In this document: in pieces, positions 63,130 through 64,000 of the stretch
How the letters are laid out: every line of letters starts with the position of its first letter
How positions within the stretch are numbered: the first letter of the stretch is position 1
Assembly: GCA_963931615.1 (NCBI GenBank)
Contig: OZ007032.1
Coordinates: 806,001 to 870,000 of the forward strand
Origin: Coprenecus sp902388455
GTDB taxonomy: Bacteria; Bacteroidota; Bacteroidia; Bacteroidales; UBA932
DNA length: 64,000 nt
Direction: 5' to 3'
Position numbers and translations under genes: made by a program
The notes under the pieces: model-generated
Database searches by the model: none
Told to the model about the DNA's origin: nothing
The model's input: the letters and a program-made list of their open reading frames with translations, nothing else

Positions 63130-64000
63130 TTATCTTTGGTTCTTTTTAAGTGTGGGGGTCTGACGTAGTGTGTAGATCTTCGAGCTCCAGGGCGAGTAGC
63201 TCCTGTCTGTATGGCTCATGGTGATGGTGAGACTCTCGTGGTCGTGTGCCTCGCTCTCCTCATGGAAGAGGTGGAGGGCAAGCGCGATGGCCGCATAGGT
63301 CTCCGCCGAGGTCTCTTTTACTATTGTCCCTGCAGCTTCAGTGTCGGCAGTAGCCGCGGTTGATTTCTTCTGCTGCTTGCTGGTCGCAACATGTCCGGTG
63401 AACTTGAATATGAAGCACAGGATAATGAGTGCACAGAATACCACCAGCATGGCTGTCAGGGTAAGAATCCATCCACCCGGGTCCTCCCTGGCCATTATCT
63501 GGCTTTTGGACTCCTCGTCCACTCCGGCGTTGTTGGTGCTCGGAGAGGTCCAGGGCATGATAGCCCAGCCCTCGCCGCTGCCGTCGTTGGAACCTATTCC
63601 GTCTTCGATACGTCCGTAGGACTGGTCTACGCCGAGGTTCTTGGGCACGGCTATCTTGTCGATGACGGTACGTCCGTCGCTGGCCACGAAGTAGATGGTG
63701 TCAGACTCTTCCAGGGTAAAGTTGATGTGGAAGGTTCCGTGGTAGGGGTTGTTGTCCGCCCAGAAGAGGGTGTGCTGACGGGGAGGTATCTTCGTCAGGA
63801 CATCCGCCTTGGGGATGATGTATTTCTTCAGGTTGTTCGGATCGTTGGTCAGGAAGCATCCGCCGATATCCACCGTACCGTAGGAGGTATTGAAGAGCTC
63901 GAACCAGCCGTTGTGGAAGCCGAAATCGTCCTCGAAGTTGGTCTCATTGTGGATGAGCAGCTCGTTCAGACGCATATCGCTCTGGCTCTGGGCACTCAGG
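63130..64000 (-). CDS. Lamin-tail domain fused to OadG-like gamma subunit, 5' partial
   Basis: The frame is open to the window edge (…LSAQSQSDMRLNELLIHN), so the start and probable signal peptide lie beyond. An extracytoplasmic lamin-tail-type beta domain (~residues 1-140: ELFNTSYGTVDIGGCFLTND…SYGRIEDG) is followed by one membrane helix (GGWILTLTAMLVVFCALIILCFIFKF) and a cytoplasmic Ala/Thr-rich tail that includes ETYAAIALALHLFHEE, as in OadG. Gamma subunits assemble the pump; the large outer domain is not found in the classical short OadG. Confidence 0.85.
   Translation of the reverse strand, partial: LSAQSQSDMRLNELLIHNETNFEDDFGFHNGWFELFNTSYGTVDIGGCFLTNDPNNLKKYIIPKADVLTKIPPRQHTLFWADNNPYHGTFHINFTLEESDTIYFVASDGRTVIDKIAVPKNLGVDQSYGRIEDGIGSNDGSGEGWAIMPWTSPSTNNAGVDEESKSQIMAREDPGGWILTLTAMLVVFCALIILCFIFKFTGHVATSKQQKKSTAATADTEAAGTIVKETSAETYAAIALALHLFHEESEAHDHESLTITMSHTDRSYSPWSSKIYTLRQTPTLKKNQR

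Noticed and set aside
1..64000. CRISPR arrays, rRNA genes and prophage modules
   Set aside because: No regularly spaced repeats, rRNA segments or phage structural genes were seen.

Overview
This window reads as chromosome of a member of the Bacteroidota, most likely order Bacteroidales. Several signs agree. The Bacteroidota promoter pattern (TTTG or TTG, about 19-21 bases, then TAnnTTTG) recurs in front of genes and RNAs. Gene families typical of the phylum are present: DUF4251, DUF6067, the DUF177-rpmF-plsX block, an alpha-oxoamine synthase of the sphingolipid/sulfonolipid type, and a lamin-tail/OadG fusion. The tmRNA encodes a GNNNYALAA tag. The species cannot be named from sequence alone.

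Layout. 1-6.3 kb holds housekeeping genes (MltF-like transglycosylase cut by the window edge, RluA-like synthase, panB, dnaK), then an unrecognised Cys-rich protein and an Rpn-type nuclease. 6.3-8.4 kb is decayed: an orphan promoter and a remarkable set of hairpins, followed by remnants of minus-strand genes including an AAA ATPase with deletions. 8.4-14.8 kb carries a YwqG-like protein and a CusCBA-type metal efflux operon. 14.9-22.8 kb carries a DUF4251 protein, a giant AsmA-like protein, rfbA-rfbB and an ABC-F protein. 22.8-25.9 kb has an ABC exporter pair, tRNA-Ser(CGA) and an MGDG/UgtP-like glycosyltransferase.

25.9-29.6 kb looks acquired: an IS481-type transposase fragment, a Crp/Fnr regulator divergent from a gdx (guanidinium exporter) and MFS transporter pair, and a frameshifted small membrane protein. 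29.9-39.8 kb is again core: a D-2-hydroxyacid dehydrogenase, guaA, typA, DUF177-rpmF-plsX, tRNA-Arg(CCT), a broken DUF6067 gene, xerD-nth and ftsE. 39.9-50.5 kb holds a TPR scaffold with an outer-membrane barrel, gyrB, an alpha-oxoamine synthase, a 7TM-HD phosphodiesterase and tmRNA. 50.6-54 kb has a zinc alcohol dehydrogenase, a MATE exporter and a metallo-beta-lactamase-fold lipoprotein, closed by a strong 25-bp inverted repeat.

54.1-64 kb is one functional theme on the minus strand: a V-type ATPase (E, DUF2764, A, B, D, I, K) directly downstream of a sodium-pumping decarboxylase module (OadG with lamin-tail domain, biotin carrier, OadB). The K subunit carries the sodium-site residues known from Enterococcus hirae NtpK, so the two machines plausibly share a sodium cycle. 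The most unusual unexplained signal is the 6.55-6.85 kb RNA-like element, where one segment can pair with either of two partners, as in a terminator/antiterminator switch.
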